16,127 bases of DNA from assembly GCA_017555445.1 (NCBI GenBank), contig JAFZGK010000110.1, forward strand, positions 1 through 16,127. Direction: 5' to 3'. Made by a program: the position numbers and the translations under genes. The notes under the pieces are model-generated. The model was not told where the DNA came from, did no database searches, and worked only from the letters and a program-made list of their open reading frames with translations. The DNA is from Bacteroidales bacterium (lineage in GTDB: Bacteria; Bacteroidota; Bacteroidia; Bacteroidales; UBA932). Below, piece after piece: positions 14,814 to 16,127 of the stretch (its first letter is position 1; each line of letters begins with the position of its first letter).

Positions 14814-16127
14814 CTATTTTTTAGGGGTACGCGACCTCTTTGATGCACCTTTAGAAGCCTTCGCAGCCTTACGTTTGGACTCCTTGATCGCCTTGCGGAC
14901 CTTCTCCTTGCGGGCGGCCTTGTTGATGCCCACAGTGACATTGTCGAACGATCCGTCCACTCCCTTCATGAATGAAGTTCCGCGTCCGCTTTCATATTCT
15001 ATCCTGTCATACTCCCTCTCCTCAAGTCCTGTCTCAATAAGTTCATAGTCGAGAAGCTTCTGCTCAAGATTGGTCTTCTTGACGCGGATGCGTACAGGAT
15101 CACCAAGGTTATAGACGATTCCGGAACGACGTCCCACCAGTCTGTAGTGGTCAGCATCGAATTCATAGAAGTCACTTCGTATATCTCTGAGCGGTACCAT
15201 ACCTTCGATCTTGGTAGGTTCCACCTCAACATACATTCCCCACTCTGTGAGTCCTGAAATGTTTCCTCCAAACACATATCCCACCTTGTCCTGCATGAAC
15301 TCTACAAGCTTGTACTTGATGCTTGCACGCTCTGCCTCTGCTGCTACGATCTCACGCTCTGATGCGTACTTGCAGAGCTTGTCGAATGTTTCCTGCCTTG
15401 CTGACGGTCCTCCGGCAAGATAGTCTGCCAGAAGCCTGTGCACCATCATGTCAGGATAACGTCTGATCGGAGAGGTGAAGTGTGTGTAGTATTTGAATGC
15501 GAGACCATAGTGGCCAAGGTTTTCCGTATCATAACGGGCTTTGGCCATGGTCCTGAGCGAAAGGAGCTCGATGGCATTATATTCAGGTGTATCCTTTGCC
15601 GCAGCGAAAAGGCTGTTCAACTCACGCGAGATATCCTTGCCGCTGTTTGTAGGTCCCATGCGGTATCCGAAATTGCCTATGAAGCTGCGGAGGCTCTCGA
15701 TCTTTTCCTGATTAGGTTCGTCGTGCACTCGATATACAAAGGTCTTTGCCTGCTTGCGGGCACCTTTCGGAGTTTCCTCTCCTACACCCTTACAACCTGT
15801 AGCGACAAACTCCGCCACGCTTCTGTTTGCAAGAAGCATGAATTCCTCGATAAGCCAGTTGGCCTCCTTTGTTACCTTCTGATATACATCAACCGGATGA
15901 CCCTTCTCATCCACAATAACCTTCATCTCAGGACGCTCAAAGCTGATTGCTCCGCTTGCAAATCTTTTCTTACGGAGCTTCGAAGCAAGGCTATGCAGCA
16001 CAAGTACGGCATCTCTCACTTCATTCGGAACATCTTCATGCTCTGCTTTCGGACCGGATTCTATCACCTTCTGGGCTTCTTCATACGCGAATCTGTGGTC
16101 TGATTCTATGACAGTCCTGCCGAACCA
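14814..16127 (-). CDS. rnr: Ribonuclease R, 5'-partial
   Basis: The C-terminal 437 residues of RNase R, a processive 3'-5' exoribonuclease that degrades structured RNA. The frame is open to the window edge (first visible residues WFGRTVIESDHRFAYEEAQ), so the cold-shock domains and the RNB active-site start lie beyond it. Visible are the RNB signature HYGLAFKYYTHFTSPIRRYP (about 206-225 in visible numbering) with MMVHRLLADYL, then an S1 domain (about 282-362; VGYVFGGNISGLTEWGMYV ... GMVPLRDI ... DPVRIRVK), and a lysine/arginine-rich tail of about 45 residues ending in RTPKK, which fits RNA binding. The GTG at 16067 is internal. The next gene in the same direction starts 212 bp on, so rnr is probably separately transcribed. 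Confidence 0.96.
   Translation of the reverse strand, partial: WFGRTVIESDHRFAYEEAQKVIESGPKAEHEDVPNEVRDAVLVLHSLASKLRKKRFASGAISFERPEMKVIVDEKGHPVDVYQKVTKEANWLIEEFMLLANRSVAEFVATGCKGVGEETPKGARKQAKTFVYRVHDEPNQEKIESLRSFIGNFGYRMGPTNSGKDISRELNSLFAAAKDTPEYNAIELLSLRTMAKARYDTENLGHYGLAFKYYTHFTSPIRRYPDMMVHRLLADYLAGGPSARQETFDKLCKYASEREIVAAEAERASIKYKLVEFMQDKVGYVFGGNISGLTEWGMYVEVEPTKIEGMVPLRDIRSDFYEFDADHYRLVGRRSGIVYNLGDPVRIRVKKTNLEQKLLDYELIETGLEEREYDRIEYESGRGTSFMKGVDGSFDNVTVGINKAARKEKVRKAIKESKRKAAKASKGASKRSRTPKK

Overview
The window looks like a chromosomal segment of a Bacteroidales-type member of the Bacteroidota. The supporting signs are candidate promoters of the TTTG / TAnnTTTG type, AT-rich leaders without strong Shine-Dalgarno sequences, a phosphate-selective porin O/P, a LuxR-type regulator of the style common in this phylum, and a histidine-utilisation imidazolonepropionase of the Bacteroidales type. 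I cannot name the genus from sequence alone.

Left part (1-3650). The 3' part of hutI (+) converges on a bacterial ferritin gene (-). Next comes a gene-poor stretch of about 760 bp, then a REP-associated tyrosine transposase (RAYT, -). Six related imperfect palindromes lie here as three pairs: 1086-1198, 2242-2356 and 3493-3605. Each pair is two hairpins separated by 30-31 nt. Two pairs bracket the RAYT gene and the third sits between hutI and the ferritin gene, so this looks like a RAYT with its own BIME-type repeats. Between ferritin and RAYT (about 1808-2254) lies an unexplained segment. Its plus strand carries four consecutive stable hairpins. Its minus strand carries a coherent cysteine-containing reading frame broken by one in-frame TAG.

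Right part (3650-16127). Ten genes all run leftward. First is the 3' portion of rnr (RNase R). After a 212-bp gap come, in transcription order: a DUF47/PhoU-like Pit accessory protein; a membrane protein whose N-terminal two thirds resemble a PiT phosphate permease and whose C-terminus is a LuxR-type helix-turn-helix; a phosphate-selective porin O/P; a lamin-tail-domain lipoprotein; a degenerate CYTH/TTM-like protein; a canonical CYTH/TTM protein; a DASS/SLC13 family transporter; and two uncharacterised membrane proteins, the second with an EF-hand loop. Most junctions are tight (0-66 bp). An intrinsic terminator separates the CYTH gene from the DASS gene, so there are probably at least two transcription units, with possible read-through.

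Functional reading (inference): DUF47, the PiT-like/LuxR fusion, the porin and the triphosphate-tunnel enzymes all point to phosphate or polyphosphate sensing, uptake and hydrolysis. The most notable item is the PiT-like/HTH fusion. The N-terminal PiT signature has lost its key polar residues, so the protein may be a membrane-bound phosphate sensor that acts directly on DNA rather than a transporter.
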